From: an uncultured Alphaproteobacteria bacterium
Lineage (GTDB): Bacteria; Pseudomonadota; Alphaproteobacteria; RF32; CAG-239
Direction: 5' to 3'
DNA: 41,617 bases
Assembly (NCBI GenBank): GCA_944393215.1
Contig: CALXZL010000002.1
Location: forward strand, 205,226 to 246,842
Positions 1 to 8,820 of this stretch are shown in pieces; the first letter of the stretch is position 1; each line of letters opens with the position of its first letter. The notes beneath the pieces were generated by a model. It ran no database searches, was not told where the DNA came from, and saw only the letters and a program-made list of their open reading frames with translations. Made by a program: the position numbers and the translations under genes.

Positions 1-325
1 AAGCGTGGCAGTAACCGCAAGAGAAATCAAAGAATTCGACAACGGTAACCGTAGCTTCTTTATTTCCGAGAGTCGGAGAATCAGGATCATTATTCAAAGC
101 CTCGATATTTTCATCAATCAGCTTTTGAGCATCGGCAAGAGCCTGTTCACGCAGTTTTTGTTCATAATTCTGCATAGCATTAATAATGATTTCGGGGTTA
201 TTTTGTAATGTTTCTTCAACACTAACTGCTTTATTGTTTTGGCAGCAAACAATGCACATAACCAAAGCGGCAATGGCAACAATCAACGCCAAAACAGAAA
301 TAACTAGAGAACTGTTCTTTTTCAT
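1..325 (-). CDS. DsbA-family thiol:disulfide oxidoreductase, N-terminal part (cut by window edge)
   Basis: The reading frame starts at ATG 325 on the minus strand, behind a good ribosome site (TAAGGAA, about 8 bases upstream), and runs off the left edge after 108 codons. The N-terminus (MKKNSSLVISVLALIVAIAAL) is a membrane anchor or signal sequence followed by a cysteine-rich stretch (CIVCCQ). A charged helical linker follows, and then the start of a thioredoxin-like fold: a VTVVEFFDF strand ending in the redox motif CGYCH. This order matches periplasmic DsbA-family proteins of the ScsC/Com1 type, which have an N-terminal helical extension before the thioredoxin fold and form or isomerise disulfides in exported proteins. 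The rest of the fold, including the cis-proline loop, is outside the window, so oxidase and isomerase roles cannot be separated. The short plus-strand frame over the same bases is a shadow. Confidence 0.82.
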   Translation of the reverse strand, partial: MKKNSSLVISVLALIVAIAALVMCIVCCQNNKAVSVEETLQNNPEIIINAMQNYEQKLREQALADAQKLIDENIEALNNDPDSPTLGNKEATVTVVEFFDFSCGYCHA

Positions 326-482
326 TATAATATTCCTTAAGGTTTAAACAATTACGAGATTCATATAGGAACTCTCGCTTTCAAAAACAAGAATATGTTG
401 CAAATATTTAAAATTACTTTAATTATCAAAATAATTTTTATATGATAAAAACAGATAAAAAAAGAATAAGGTTGCAAAAAAG

Positions 483-1142
483 ATGTTTCAGTTAAAAATT
501 TCATTATTTTCTCAAACCAAAGCCTTGGAAAATAAAATAGATTTATTTCATGACAAAATTATAGACGTTGCAATGACGTTCAAAAAAGCCATCACGGTTT
601 TTTTGCGAGAACAAAGAAGTGATGAATATCGAAAACTATGTAAACAAATAAAAAATATTGAACATGATGCGGATAATTTACGTCGAGACATTGAAAGTAA
701 ATTATACGGAAACAATCTGATTCCCGATTTAAGAGCCGATGTTCTGGAATTAGTAGAAAATCTGGATAGTATAATAAATAGATTCGACGAAGTGGCTTAT
801 AAATTTTATATAGAACGTCCGGAATTTCCTGAAGAATATCACAACCGCATGAAGGAATTATGTGAACAAGTCAGTGATTGTGCCGAAAATATGGCGATTG
901 CCTCACGAGCATTTTTTAGAGATTTCAGTACCGTAAGAGATTATTCCCAAAAAGTCTATTTCATAGAAGCGGAAAGCGATTTAACCTCCGGCAAAATGAA
1001 GGAAGCCATTTTTGATTCGGATATGCCTCTGGCAAACAAATTGCAACTCAGCGGCATCATCAGCGAAGTAGCTGATATAGCAGATATTGCCGAAGATTGC
1101 ATTGATGAGTTGCTGATATTTACCATAAAAAGAGACATCTGA
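483..1142 (+). CDS. DUF47 / PhoU-like phosphate transport accessory protein
   Basis: 219 residues, almost entirely helical, with no signal peptide. The pattern (KKAITVFLREQ near the start, then KQIKNIEHDADNLRRDIE, then LVENLDSIINRFDEVAY) is that of the DUF47/TIGR00153 family. These cytoplasmic proteins resemble PhoU and are encoded next to low-affinity phosphate permeases of the Pit type, which they probably regulate. The EHDAD segment is the conserved metal-binding type motif of this family. The stop codon overlaps the start of the downstream permease by one base (TGATG), so the two are almost certainly translated together. The next gene being a Pit permease supports the assignment. Confidence 0.88.
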   Translation: MFQLKISLFSQTKALENKIDLFHDKIIDVAMTFKKAITVFLREQRSDEYRKLCKQIKNIEHDADNLRRDIESKLYGNNLIPDLRADVLELVENLDSIINRFDEVAYKFYIERPEFPEEYHNRMKELCEQVSDCAENMAIASRAFFRDFSTVRDYSQKVYFIEAESDLTSGKMKEAIFDSDMPLANKLQLSGIISEVADIADIAEDCIDELLIFTIKRDI

Positions 1143-2191
1143 TGGATTTAAGTTATTTTATATTTTTGAGCAGTGGCTTATTTTTAGGTTGGTCTTTGGG
1201 AGCCAATGATGCCGCCAATGTTTTTGGAACGGCGGTTGGTACGAAGATGCTAAAATTCAAAACGGCAGCCAGCATAGCCTCCATTTTCATCATACTCGGA
1301 GCTGTTTTTGGCGGAGCCGGAACCAGCCGCACCCTTGTAGAACTGGGCTCTGTTAATGAACTGGCGGGAGCATTTATGGTTGCGCTTTCAGCAGCTTTTG
1401 CCGTTTATTGGATGGTCTCTGCAGGCACGCCTGTGTCAACAACACAAGCCATTGTTGGGAGTATTGTCGGCTGGAACTTTTACAGCAACCACCAAACAGA
1501 TTCGGGAATTCTTGCCAAAATAGTAAGCACATGGTTTATCTGTCCGATTCTTTCCGGTCTGATTGCCGTTGGATTATACATATTGGTAAAGCAATACATA
1601 AAACACTCCAAAACACATATAATCAGACAAGATTTATACACCCGAATAGGGTTGATTATTGTCTGTGCCTTTGGAGCATATGCATTGGGAGCAAACAATA
1701 TTGCCAATGTTATGGGTGTATTTGTAGACGCCTCACCTTTTCATGAGGTTACAATAGGAAAAGTAAACTTCAGCGGCACCCAAATTTTGTTTTTTATAGG
1801 TGGTTTGGCAATCAGCAGCGGTGTTTTCACCTATTCACAAAAAATAATCAAAACCATAGGCAATGATGTTATGTCAATGTCTCCGATAATTGCATGGGTA
1901 GTAGTGGTTTCACAATCACTGGTTCTGTTTTTATTTGCCTCTCAAGGATTAAAAAATTTATTAGAAGGCAACGGCTATCCGTCGCTTCCGTTGGTTCCGG
2001 TATCCAGTTCGCAAGCTGTCATCGGCGCCGTCATCGGCATTGGCATTGCCAAAGGTGGACGAGGAATTCGTTGGAGCTTATTAGGTAAAGTGGCATTAGG
2101 CTGGGTTACCACACCGATAATTTCGGCTTTACTATGTTTCATATTCCTTTTTGTTTTGGAAAATGTATTTAACTTAATAGTCTACCATTAA
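1142..2191 (+). CDS. Inorganic phosphate transporter, PiT family (PitA-like)
   Basis: 349 residues with about ten hydrophobic segments, consistent with an inner-membrane permease. The two PiT signature repeats are visible: GANDAANVFGTAVGT near the N-terminus and GANNIANVMGVF in the middle, reflecting the internal duplication of the family. A further conserved half-motif (GTPVSTTQAIVGSIVG, then VPVSSSQAVIGAVIG) is also duplicated. The family carries phosphate, often as a metal-phosphate complex, in symport with protons or cations. The gene forms a two-gene operon with the preceding DUF47 protein, and a terminator hairpin follows seven bases after the stop codon. The exact ion coupling cannot be read from sequence. 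Confidence 0.9.
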   Translation: MDLSYFIFLSSGLFLGWSLGANDAANVFGTAVGTKMLKFKTAASIASIFIILGAVFGGAGTSRTLVELGSVNELAGAFMVALSAAFAVYWMVSAGTPVSTTQAIVGSIVGWNFYSNHQTDSGILAKIVSTWFICPILSGLIAVGLYILVKQYIKHSKTHIIRQDLYTRIGLIIVCAFGAYALGANNIANVMGVFVDASPFHEVTIGKVNFSGTQILFFIGGLAISSGVFTYSQKIIKTIGNDVMSMSPIIAWVVVVSQSLVLFLFASQGLKNLLEGNGYPSLPLVPVSSSQAVIGAVIGIGIAKGGRGIRWSLLGKVALGWVTTPIISALLCFIFLFVLENVFNLIVYH

Positions 2192-2197
2192 AAAAAA

Positions 2198-2225
2198 GCC
2201 GTCAAGAAAGACGGCTTAATAATTT
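2198..2225. terminator. Bidirectional terminator between pit and the exported protein gene
   Basis: Stem GCCGTC (2198..2203) pairs with GACGGC (2210..2215). On the minus strand it is followed by seven T, so it is strongest for the minus-strand gene ending at 2241. On the plus strand the following T tract is interrupted (TTAATAATTT). Confidence 0.75.
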
Positions 2226-2240
2226 AGTAAAAAGAGGAAG

Positions 2241-3011
2241 TTAAAAACCTAAATCCAAATTATTCCAACCTTGATTTTCGGGTTTTGTTTCCTTTGGTTC
2301 TTCTTTTTTAACATCCCAATTTCGTACGGCTTTAGGTTTTTTGCTGACTAAATCGCGCTGTTCTTTTGTTTGGGGAACACCAACCGGTAAGAGTTGATCC
2401 AACAAAGCCGGAGAAACAAAATCGAGTTTATTTTTATCAAAACTGAAAATCAACGTATCAATAATCTTAGCGGCAGGTTTAGCATTAAAGACATGAACCG
2501 AGCCGGGATAATAAATGGTAAAAGAATAACAAGGAGATGATAACAAGACATCGGTTGCATCGATACCTCTGACAAAACGTAAAACGATTCGAGGTTTAAT
2601 CACACACTCTTCCCGCACATTAAACAAAACATTTTTACTATCCATAAAGAGCTGGGAGAGGACCTGTTCTTTAATTTCATTTTTGATAACGCCGCAAAAA
2701 CCGGTAATAGCCATAGAATCAAGCGTATAACCATCATAATCGCTGGGAATATTATCCACCTCATAGCAAAAAATCTTTTCAGAATTGGCAATATTATTCC
2801 AGGCATTATCACCAATAGCATTTTTAATTTCAGGCAACACTTGTTTTTTTTGATTTTTTGTCATGGCATTATTTTGATTAGGTTGACGCCGCCAAGAATT
2901 TTCTTGCTGAAATGATGTAATTCCTTCATTGGCAAAAATATCGTCATCAGCCCGAGCCGGAGACAAGAATAAAAAACCGGAAACAGCAACGATAAATAAT
3001 TTATCAAACAT
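2241..3011 (-). CDS. Exported protein of unknown function
   Basis: 256 residues. The start at 3011 has a strong ribosome site (AGGAG, 9 bases upstream). The N-terminus (MFDKLFIVAVSGFLFLSPARA) is a clear Sec signal peptide with an AxA-type cleavage site. The mature part contains three or four cysteines (FCYEVDN, GFCGVIK, EECVIKP, SPCYSF), which could form disulfides in the periplasm. The final 40 residues are lysine- and glutamate-rich with several prolines and look disordered. I do not recognise the family. It is a single gene ending at its own terminator and is transcribed away from the pilus-like genes, so linkage to pilus assembly is only possible. Confidence 0.75.
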   Translation of the reverse strand: MFDKLFIVAVSGFLFLSPARADDDIFANEGITSFQQENSWRRQPNQNNAMTKNQKKQVLPEIKNAIGDNAWNNIANSEKIFCYEVDNIPSDYDGYTLDSMAITGFCGVIKNEIKEQVLSQLFMDSKNVLFNVREECVIKPRIVLRFVRGIDATDVLLSSPCYSFTIYYPGSVHVFNAKPAAKIIDTLIFSFDKNKLDFVSPALLDQLLPVGVPQTKEQRDLVSKKPKAVRNWDVKKEEPKETKPENQGWNNLDLGF

Positions 3012-3225
3012 GATTATTAACTCCTAACACAACAAAAAACATCATACAGTCGAAAATAGAATAAACCAACAAAAAAAATAATAAAACGAGTATGTAAAAA
3101 ACATTTAATAAATAATTAGTAAAAATTGCAATAGAATAAATATAGGAATAAAATGTTTCAAAAATATGAATTTTGAGAAGATTCAAACCGTATTTTCTAT
3201 GAAAATAAGATTTTTTATGATAAGA

Positions 3226-3255
3226 TAAGGAGAAAGGTAATAAGGAGAAAGGTAA
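3226..3255 (+). repeat. Perfect tandem duplication of a 15-base purine-rich unit
   Basis: TAAGGAGAAAGGTAA occurs twice with no gap (3226..3240 and 3241..3255). Each copy contains an AAGGAG Shine-Dalgarno core. The next start codon is at 3270, so neither core is at ideal spacing; a weaker AAAGG at about 3254 is closer. The rest of the 3012..3269 intergenic stretch is AT-rich and shows no gene. Confidence 0.8.
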
Positions 3256-3269
3256 AAGGCTGGAAATAA

Positions 3270-4040
3270 ATGTATATATGGGTAATTTTGGCAACATTTA
3301 TGGTCGCATTATATTCCTTCAACCTAACATACCGTTCAGACTTACGTTCGGTAAAGGTTGAACCGGTTGCGCGTGCTCTGATATCAAAACTGATAATAAA
3401 GCAGCAAGCAGCGGGAAGATATATACAAGGCAACACTCCGCCTTATGCCAAAATAAACAATCCGGACGGAAGTTCAATATCATCTGATACGGTTACATAT
3501 GGGCCGGGAATTTTAACGGAAGAAGAGTTAAGACCGAGCGAAGGTGTAACTTATCTTCCGTATGGTTATAAAGATGACGGAACGGTATCGGTAGAAATAT
3601 ATTGTATAGATAAGAACAACCCTGCAAATGCAAAAGATTGTTCGGATGAAGACGCGGCAAGATATTTGGTTGCTTATATGGTAATACCGCAGAGATGGCT
3701 AAATGTGAAAACTGGACTACCTAACAACGACTTAAATGCCGCCATGAAGGAAATGGTTGGTTACGATTCGAGCTTTGGATATCCTCTATGTACAAAATAT
3801 GTAGAAGATCCGGATACAAATAAAAAAACCTGTGAACAATTAGTTATCCGAAGCCGCGAAGGAACATATCAAAAAGGCTATGATGAAAATGAAGACAGTG
3901 AAGTAACAGACGAATTTATGTTTGAAATTCCATATTACATAGCCAAAAGTGGAGGTTTTGCCCGAACCTGCAATAATGACCAATCTAATGCACTATGCTT
4001 AATGTATATATATGAATATAAAGCCAGATATTACTACTAA
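3270..4040 (+). CDS. Membrane-anchored pilin-like or pilus accessory protein
   Basis: 256 residues. The first 20 residues (MYIWVILATFMVALYSFNLT) form one membrane segment with no charged residues before it, followed by a soluble region with a helical start (VEPVARALISKLIIKQQAAG). The central and C-terminal parts are rich in tyrosine, asparagine and aspartate. Cysteines occur in spaced positions (YCIDKN, KDCSDE, PLCTKYV, KTCEQL, RTCNN, ALCLMY), so an extracytoplasmic, disulfide-bonded domain is likely. It ends 19 bases before the 1002-residue prepilin-like gene and is probably co-transcribed with it. I see no prepilin cleavage motif of the G-x4-E type here. A minor pilus subunit or assembly partner is my best inference, based on context. 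Confidence 0.55.
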   Translation: MYIWVILATFMVALYSFNLTYRSDLRSVKVEPVARALISKLIIKQQAAGRYIQGNTPPYAKINNPDGSSISSDTVTYGPGILTEEELRPSEGVTYLPYGYKDDGTVSVEIYCIDKNNPANAKDCSDEDAARYLVAYMVIPQRWLNVKTGLPNNDLNAAMKEMVGYDSSFGYPLCTKYVEDPDTNKKTCEQLVIRSREGTYQKGYDENEDSEVTDEFMFEIPYYIAKSGGFARTCNNDQSNALCLMYIYEYKARYYY

Positions 4041-4059
4041 GTAACGAAGGAGAAAAACT

Positions 4060-7000
4060 ATGTTGAGAAAGATAAATGAATTACGAGGCCAAAAAGGAAG
4101 CATGATGGTAGAAGCCATTGCCATGCTTGGTCTGATATCCATGGTTACTCCGGTTATCTATAAGAAAGCGGCAGAAAGAACCAATGAAATGCAAGATATA
4201 AATGCCGCCAGCCAAGTAAGAACTTTAGTAAATGCCATAGATGATTATCTTCGTGACAATTATGTAACAATCACCTCGGGAGGAACGGTTAGCTCCAACT
4301 CCGCCGCATCAGATCAAGATGTAAACTACGGCGATTATGATTTTGGTGCTAATGATGCCAGTACCACGCCCAAGACTACAGATTCAATCAATATAGAACA
4401 CTTTCGTGATTATTTACCTTTAGGTTTCAAGGCTCAAGGCAAAATATTCAATGATTTTGACGTTGTCATAAAACAAACCCGAGATCCTTCCGGAGAAAGA
4501 AAAGCTTTAACGACCATATTGGTTGCCAAACCAAACGAAAACAATCCTGATTTATCTAGGATTCGTTCATCAAGAATAGCCTCAATGATAGGAACCAACG
4601 GAGGTTTTTATGACGGAGAGAAAGCAACCGGTGTTCAAGGAGTATGGGAAATAGAGAAGGATGAACTTCCTAATAGTGATTCAATCAAAGACGGTAGTAT
4701 TGTAGCCACATCAATTGAAGCCGTAGCCGATGGTACCGGTGGCGGAAAGAACGTATTACACCGTGTTTATGTGCCGGGACGAGAAGAATATAACCGTATG
4801 GAAACAACACTTTATATGGGAGGAGAAGATTTGGCGGAAGTCTCCAACTTAATTGCCTTAAGCCATGATAACACGGTCAATGTTAAAGGAGCCACCGGAG
4901 ACGATACGGCAATATTACACGTAGATGGTGAAGGATTAGTAGATTCCACTTTAAAAGCTGCCGGAGAAAACTTTATTGCCGAGACAGGCTATATGCAGCA
5001 TACAACATCATTATATGTTGGAACCGAAAATACGGAAGGTGCATCCAAATTTGCCGTAATGGGAGATGAAGGTAGTGTAAGGGCTTTAAACGGCAAATTT
5101 AACGTAGATATCAATGCCAGCAAACCATACATAAAATTAACGGGAAGTACGAACGGTACGGTATTCAATGCAAATGAAGGTTTAGTATCATTTATGGATC
5201 AAAACGTAACCATTAGCCCGACAGGTAATACAGACATCGGCGGATATGCTCATGTAGATGGAGATTTAGGCGTAGGCGTAGCAACAAACGGCACCTATGC
5301 CGTTACCGCCAACAACACAACATCAGATTTTTATGCTTCAACTTTAAAAGTAACACAAAGCCCCAGACAAGTCACCATAGGAACAAGCACCAATTCAGCT
5401 GATCTTCGCGTATACGGAACAGCAACAATAGATGATTTAACTGTCGAAAAGAACTTCAAAGCCGGAAAAATTGGAGCAACATCAACATATGGGCTCACGG
5501 TAGCAGAAACAACCGGAGATGTTACGACTAATGCCAAAGTAATATCTAAAAACGCAGCTGGCACCAAAATTTTTGATGTTGGAGATACACTTGCCAACAC
5601 AACCGTTGCCAAAAGTTTTATTGCCGGTAGTTATAACAGCACTCGAGGAGGCATTGGTCTGGCAGCGGATGAAACCGGAGCTACGGTACGGTTTAAAGAT
5701 AATAGTAGTTCGTTTTTGGTTAAAGACAGCAACGACAACAATCAAATTCAAGCCACTCAGGGATCAACCAGCATTGCTTCCGGAGGAAGTACCATTGCCC
5801 AATTTTACACAACAACGGCAAATCAAACCCAAGCCAAATTTACGGCAGATTTGTCTGTATATGATGGCACATCCAACATTTTGACCGTCAGTAATGACAC
5901 CTCTTCCGCCACATACGGAGGATCTTCAATAGACAATGGACGCGGATCGGTCCATATTCGAAAAGGAGCAATTGAACTTGACCGAAATTCCAGCGCCAAC
6001 AACAATAAATCCAATCCGATAAGTTATGTAAAAGCCGATAGATTTGTAGCCAATGTTACCGGATCGGCAGATGCTGATAAAACAAACTCACTAAAAGGAT
6101 CCGGAACATATTCATTTGAAGTAAACCCGGCATATACCTCTATGATGAATGATATTAAGCTTGCTTCTCGAGGAGGAGCAAGATTAAGCGATATATTGCC
6201 TGACTTTATCAATAAAGGAATATACGTTTTGGATAACACATATTCGGGAAACAAAGACTGGACGGCATCATCATTATCATGGAACGGTCTGGTTTTGAGC
6301 GGATTAACGGATTGTGGAGCAACGGCAAACTGTGATACATCCCCATGGTTAGGATTTATTCCGACACCAAACTGCCCACCGGGTTATGCTCAGGTAGCAA
6401 CAATCACACCAATTCGATTTGCCATGGCGCAAGCAGGTATTCCGATTGCCACCAAACCGGCAACACCTGATTTTCGAGATGTTCAATTCCGAAGTGATCC
6501 GCGCGGTGATGATCTTTCCATTGGTTATGCAGCAGATGCAGCATCAACATATAATAAAATCTCTACACCGTTAGTTGTAGTTCGAGACAATGATCCGAGC
6601 AATTCGGCAGGAGGTTTAAACTATGCAATCGGCGGAATCAAACAAAGCAAGCCGCCATATTGGGCAGAAATGATGAACACACCGTATACGTTTCAGGTCA
6701 ACACATGGTTAAACACAACCTTAAAAGCTTATTATCATGGATCAAAATTTCAAGGTTGGCACGGCATAATGGGCTTTATTTACCCGGCACAAACCTATGA
6801 AGCATATGCCAAAGCAATCGGAGCCATACCAAGCGGCACCACCGTTAACAGTAATATGATCATTTGGAATTTGTTCCCGGTCAGAAAAGAAGAACTGTCC
6901 GCCATAGCAACCATATATTGCTATTTTGACAGAGGAAATTTTTCATCTACATATGTTGATCAGTACCTTCCCCACGCCACAACGACCATGGGTAATATAC

Positions 7001-7068
7001 GTTACCAAGAAAAGGGAACGACACCAACCTACAATGATCCTAACTTAAACTACACCGGAGTATGGTAA
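4060..7068 (+). CDS. Large type IV prepilin-like protein, PilV/shufflon-type tip adhesin candidate
   Basis: 1002 residues. The N-terminus has a short basic leader ending in KG, followed by SMMVEAIAMLGLISMVTPVI. This gives glycine at -1 and glutamate at +5 of the processed form, the hallmark of prepilin peptidase substrates, then a hydrophobic helix and a soluble helix. Residues of roughly 200 to 700 are low-complexity, threonine/asparagine/glycine-rich, with recurring patterns (Y-V-G-T-x-N, G-x-x-D-x-x-V-Y-G-T-A) like phage tail fibres or beta-helical stalks. The last 250 residues are different: cysteine-containing, aromatic-rich and globular (CPPGYAQVATITPIRFAMAQ). The arrangement resembles PilV tip adhesins, which carry a pilin stem, a long stalk and a receptor-binding tip. 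Start choice: GAAGGAGAAAAACT precedes ATG 4060. It follows another pilus-like gene and ends at a strong terminator. Confidence 0.7.
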   Translation: MLRKINELRGQKGSMMVEAIAMLGLISMVTPVIYKKAAERTNEMQDINAASQVRTLVNAIDDYLRDNYVTITSGGTVSSNSAASDQDVNYGDYDFGANDASTTPKTTDSINIEHFRDYLPLGFKAQGKIFNDFDVVIKQTRDPSGERKALTTILVAKPNENNPDLSRIRSSRIASMIGTNGGFYDGEKATGVQGVWEIEKDELPNSDSIKDGSIVATSIEAVADGTGGGKNVLHRVYVPGREEYNRMETTLYMGGEDLAEVSNLIALSHDNTVNVKGATGDDTAILHVDGEGLVDSTLKAAGENFIAETGYMQHTTSLYVGTENTEGASKFAVMGDEGSVRALNGKFNVDINASKPYIKLTGSTNGTVFNANEGLVSFMDQNVTISPTGNTDIGGYAHVDGDLGVGVATNGTYAVTANNTTSDFYASTLKVTQSPRQVTIGTSTNSADLRVYGTATIDDLTVEKNFKAGKIGATSTYGLTVAETTGDVTTNAKVISKNAAGTKIFDVGDTLANTTVAKSFIAGSYNSTRGGIGLAADETGATVRFKDNSSSFLVKDSNDNNQIQATQGSTSIASGGSTIAQFYTTTANQTQAKFTADLSVYDGTSNILTVSNDTSSATYGGSSIDNGRGSVHIRKGAIELDRNSSANNNKSNPISYVKADRFVANVTGSADADKTNSLKGSGTYSFEVNPAYTSMMNDIKLASRGGARLSDILPDFINKGIYVLDNTYSGNKDWTASSLSWNGLVLSGLTDCGATANCDTSPWLGFIPTPNCPPGYAQVATITPIRFAMAQAGIPIATKPATPDFRDVQFRSDPRGDDLSIGYAADAASTYNKISTPLVVVRDNDPSNSAGGLNYAIGGIKQSKPPYWAEMMNTPYTFQVNTWLNTTLKAYYHGSKFQGWHGIMGFIYPAQTYEAYAKAIGAIPSGTTVNSNMIIWNLFPVRKEELSAIATIYCYFDRGNFSSTYVDQYLPHATTTMGNIRYQEKGTTPTYNDPNLNYTGVW

Positions 7069-7078
7069 TCAAAAAAAA

Positions 7079-7103
7079 GGCTCATAAAAATGAGCCTTTT
7101 TTT
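7079..7103 (+). terminator. Rho-independent terminator after the PilV-like gene
   Basis: GGCTCAT (7079..7085) pairs with ATGAGCC (7090..7096), followed by seven T. It lies 10 bases after the stop codon. An A tract before the stem would also allow termination on the other strand, but no minus-strand gene ends here. Confidence 0.88.
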
Positions 7104-7213
7104 AATAATTATAAACAAATGTTTAATAAATGCAAAATTAACATTTATTTATAAAATAAATAATATAGAATATCTCAAGATTAATCATATAAAAAAGCAT
7201 CCGGAGCGAATAA

Positions 7214-7738
7214 ATGGCTGAGATTGATGATTTTGACAAGCAGGACGAAGAGGAAGAAGAAAGCAAGAAGAAGGTAAACAAAAAAAAGATATTGCTTTTT
7301 CTGGTACCGGCATTAATAGCCATAGGCATAGCCGTAGGATTGTACCATACCTTCGGAAGTTCATATAATGATATAGACAGCCTGCCCTATGATGTTTTGG
7401 AACAAGATGGGGCAGAAGGAAAACAGAGCACGATTTTTTATGATTTACCGGAAATAACCGCTCCTTTGCAAAATGCCGAAGGAGGAAATGATATAGTTAG
7501 TTTCAAACTCAGCATGGAATTAACCAGTCAGGAAGATGTAAAAAAAATAGAAATTCTTCTTCCTCGTTTTTACGATCTTATTTTAGCCCATACAAGAGAG
7601 TTAAGATCGGAAGAAGTCAGCGGTTCGGAAGGTTTATATTGGCTGAAGGAAGAACTGTTATACAGAATGAATCTGGCAGCGGCACCGATAAAGATAGCGA
7701 ACATAAATTTCAAAAGTTTTGAAATTCAAAAGAAATAG
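7214..7738 (+). CDS. fliL: Flagellar basal body-associated protein FliL
   Basis: 174 residues: a charged cytoplasmic N-terminus (about 30 residues with runs of E and K), one membrane helix (ILLFLVPALIAIGIAVGLY), then a periplasmic domain. This domain includes the FYDLPEITAPLQ strand, SFKLSMELTSQEDVKKIEILLPRF and a C-terminal HTRELRSEEV helix, which is the FliL domain pattern. FliL surrounds the stator at the flagellar motor and modulates torque or stator activation. It opens a run of flagellar genes in the same direction (fliM begins 12 bases after its stop), an order familiar in alphaproteobacteria. The ribosome site is CCGGAGCGA, about 8 bases before ATG 7214. Confidence 0.85.
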   Translation: MAEIDDFDKQDEEEEESKKKVNKKKILLFLVPALIAIGIAVGLYHTFGSSYNDIDSLPYDVLEQDGAEGKQSTIFYDLPEITAPLQNAEGGNDIVSFKLSMELTSQEDVKKIEILLPRFYDLILAHTRELRSEEVSGSEGLYWLKEELLYRMNLAAAPIKIANINFKSFEIQKK

Positions 7739-7749
7739 AGGAAAAAAAA

Positions 7750-8820
7750 GTGGCGGAAGATACCCAAAATACTCAAACATCCCAAGCAACAAAAAACTGG
7801 GCAGATAAAATAGAGGTTTCAGGAAAAAATGACACCTCATCGGATTCTCTTGCCGATGGGAAAATTCTCAATCAAGACGAAATAGATTCCCTTTTGGGCT
7901 ATCAAAATGACGAGGATACAGACTATCATGGTCTAAAAACCGGAGTTCGAGCTATTTTAAACGGCTCAATGGTGTCATATGAACGTTTGCCGATGCTGGA
8001 AATTGTGTTCGACCGTTTGATCAGACTAATGGCAACATCGCTGAGAAACTTCACCCAAGATAACGTTGAAGTATCCTTAGAGAATATTGAATCAATGAGA
8101 TTCGGAGAATATATAGATGCTCTGACACTACCAACGCTGTTAACCATATTCAAAGCCGAAGAATGGGATAATTACGGATTAATTTCATTAGACAGTTCAT
8201 TAGTTTATTCGATTGTAGACGTATTGCTGGGCGGCAGAAGAGGAACGGCAGCCATGCGCATAGAAGGTCGCCCGTATACGACCATCGAACTCAATCTTGT
8301 AAAAGACATGATTCAGCTGATATTATCAGACCTGTCAACCGCCTTTGATCCGATAACAACGGTCAATTTTGTGTATGACCGCACGGAGACAAACCCCCGT
8401 TTTGCAACAATATCACGTCTGTCCAACGCTGTCATCGTTGCTCGTTTGCGTGTAGACATGGAAGATCGCGGCGGAAAAATAGATTTAATGATTCCCTATG
8501 CAACTTTAGAACCAATTAGAGAACTTCTGTTACAAATGTTTATGGGAGAAAGATTCGGTAGAGATGCCATATGGGAAAATCATTTGATGGAACAACTTTG
8601 GGATACGGATGTAGAATTGGATGCCGTAATGAAGGAAGTAGAAGTAACCTTCGGAGAAATATCGAGCTGGGAAAAGGGTTCATTTTTAGCATTAGACATG
8701 GCACCGCATGATGATATTACATTATTATGCGGAGATGTTCCGTTGTTAACCGGCTCAATGGGAAGGAAAGGCAAAAAAGTGGTAATTCGGATAAAAGGAA
8801 AGGCAGAAAAAAATGGATAA
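7750..8820 (+). CDS. fliM: Flagellar motor switch protein FliM
   Basis: 356 residues, starting at GTG 7750 behind AGAGGAAA. The motif LNQDEIDSLLG (about residues 40 to 50) is the N-terminal FliM segment that binds phosphorylated CheY. The middle domain follows (SYERLPMLEIVFDRLIRLMATSLRNFT, the FliM signature, and LLGGRRGTAAMRIEGRPYT). The C-terminal SpoA/FliN-like domain (VEVTFGEISSWEKGSFLALDMAPHDDITLLCGDVPLLTG) is also complete. Family length is normal. FliM forms the middle of the C-ring, linking chemotaxis input to rotation sense. It overlaps the next gene by eight bases. Confidence 0.93.
   Translation: MAEDTQNTQTSQATKNWADKIEVSGKNDTSSDSLADGKILNQDEIDSLLGYQNDEDTDYHGLKTGVRAILNGSMVSYERLPMLEIVFDRLIRLMATSLRNFTQDNVEVSLENIESMRFGEYIDALTLPTLLTIFKAEEWDNYGLISLDSSLVYSIVDVLLGGRRGTAAMRIEGRPYTTIELNLVKDMIQLILSDLSTAFDPITTVNFVYDRTETNPRFATISRLSNAVIVARLRVDMEDRGGKIDLMIPYATLEPIRELLLQMFMGERFGRDAIWENHLMEQLWDTDVELDAVMKEVEVTFGEISSWEKGSFLALDMAPHDDITLLCGDVPLLTGSMGRKGKKVVIRIKGKAEKNG

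Noticed and set aside
5-208. Plus-strand open frame of 67 codons at the left edge
   Set aside because: It is the antisense of a convincing DsbA-family gene with its own ribosome site and CGYCH motif.
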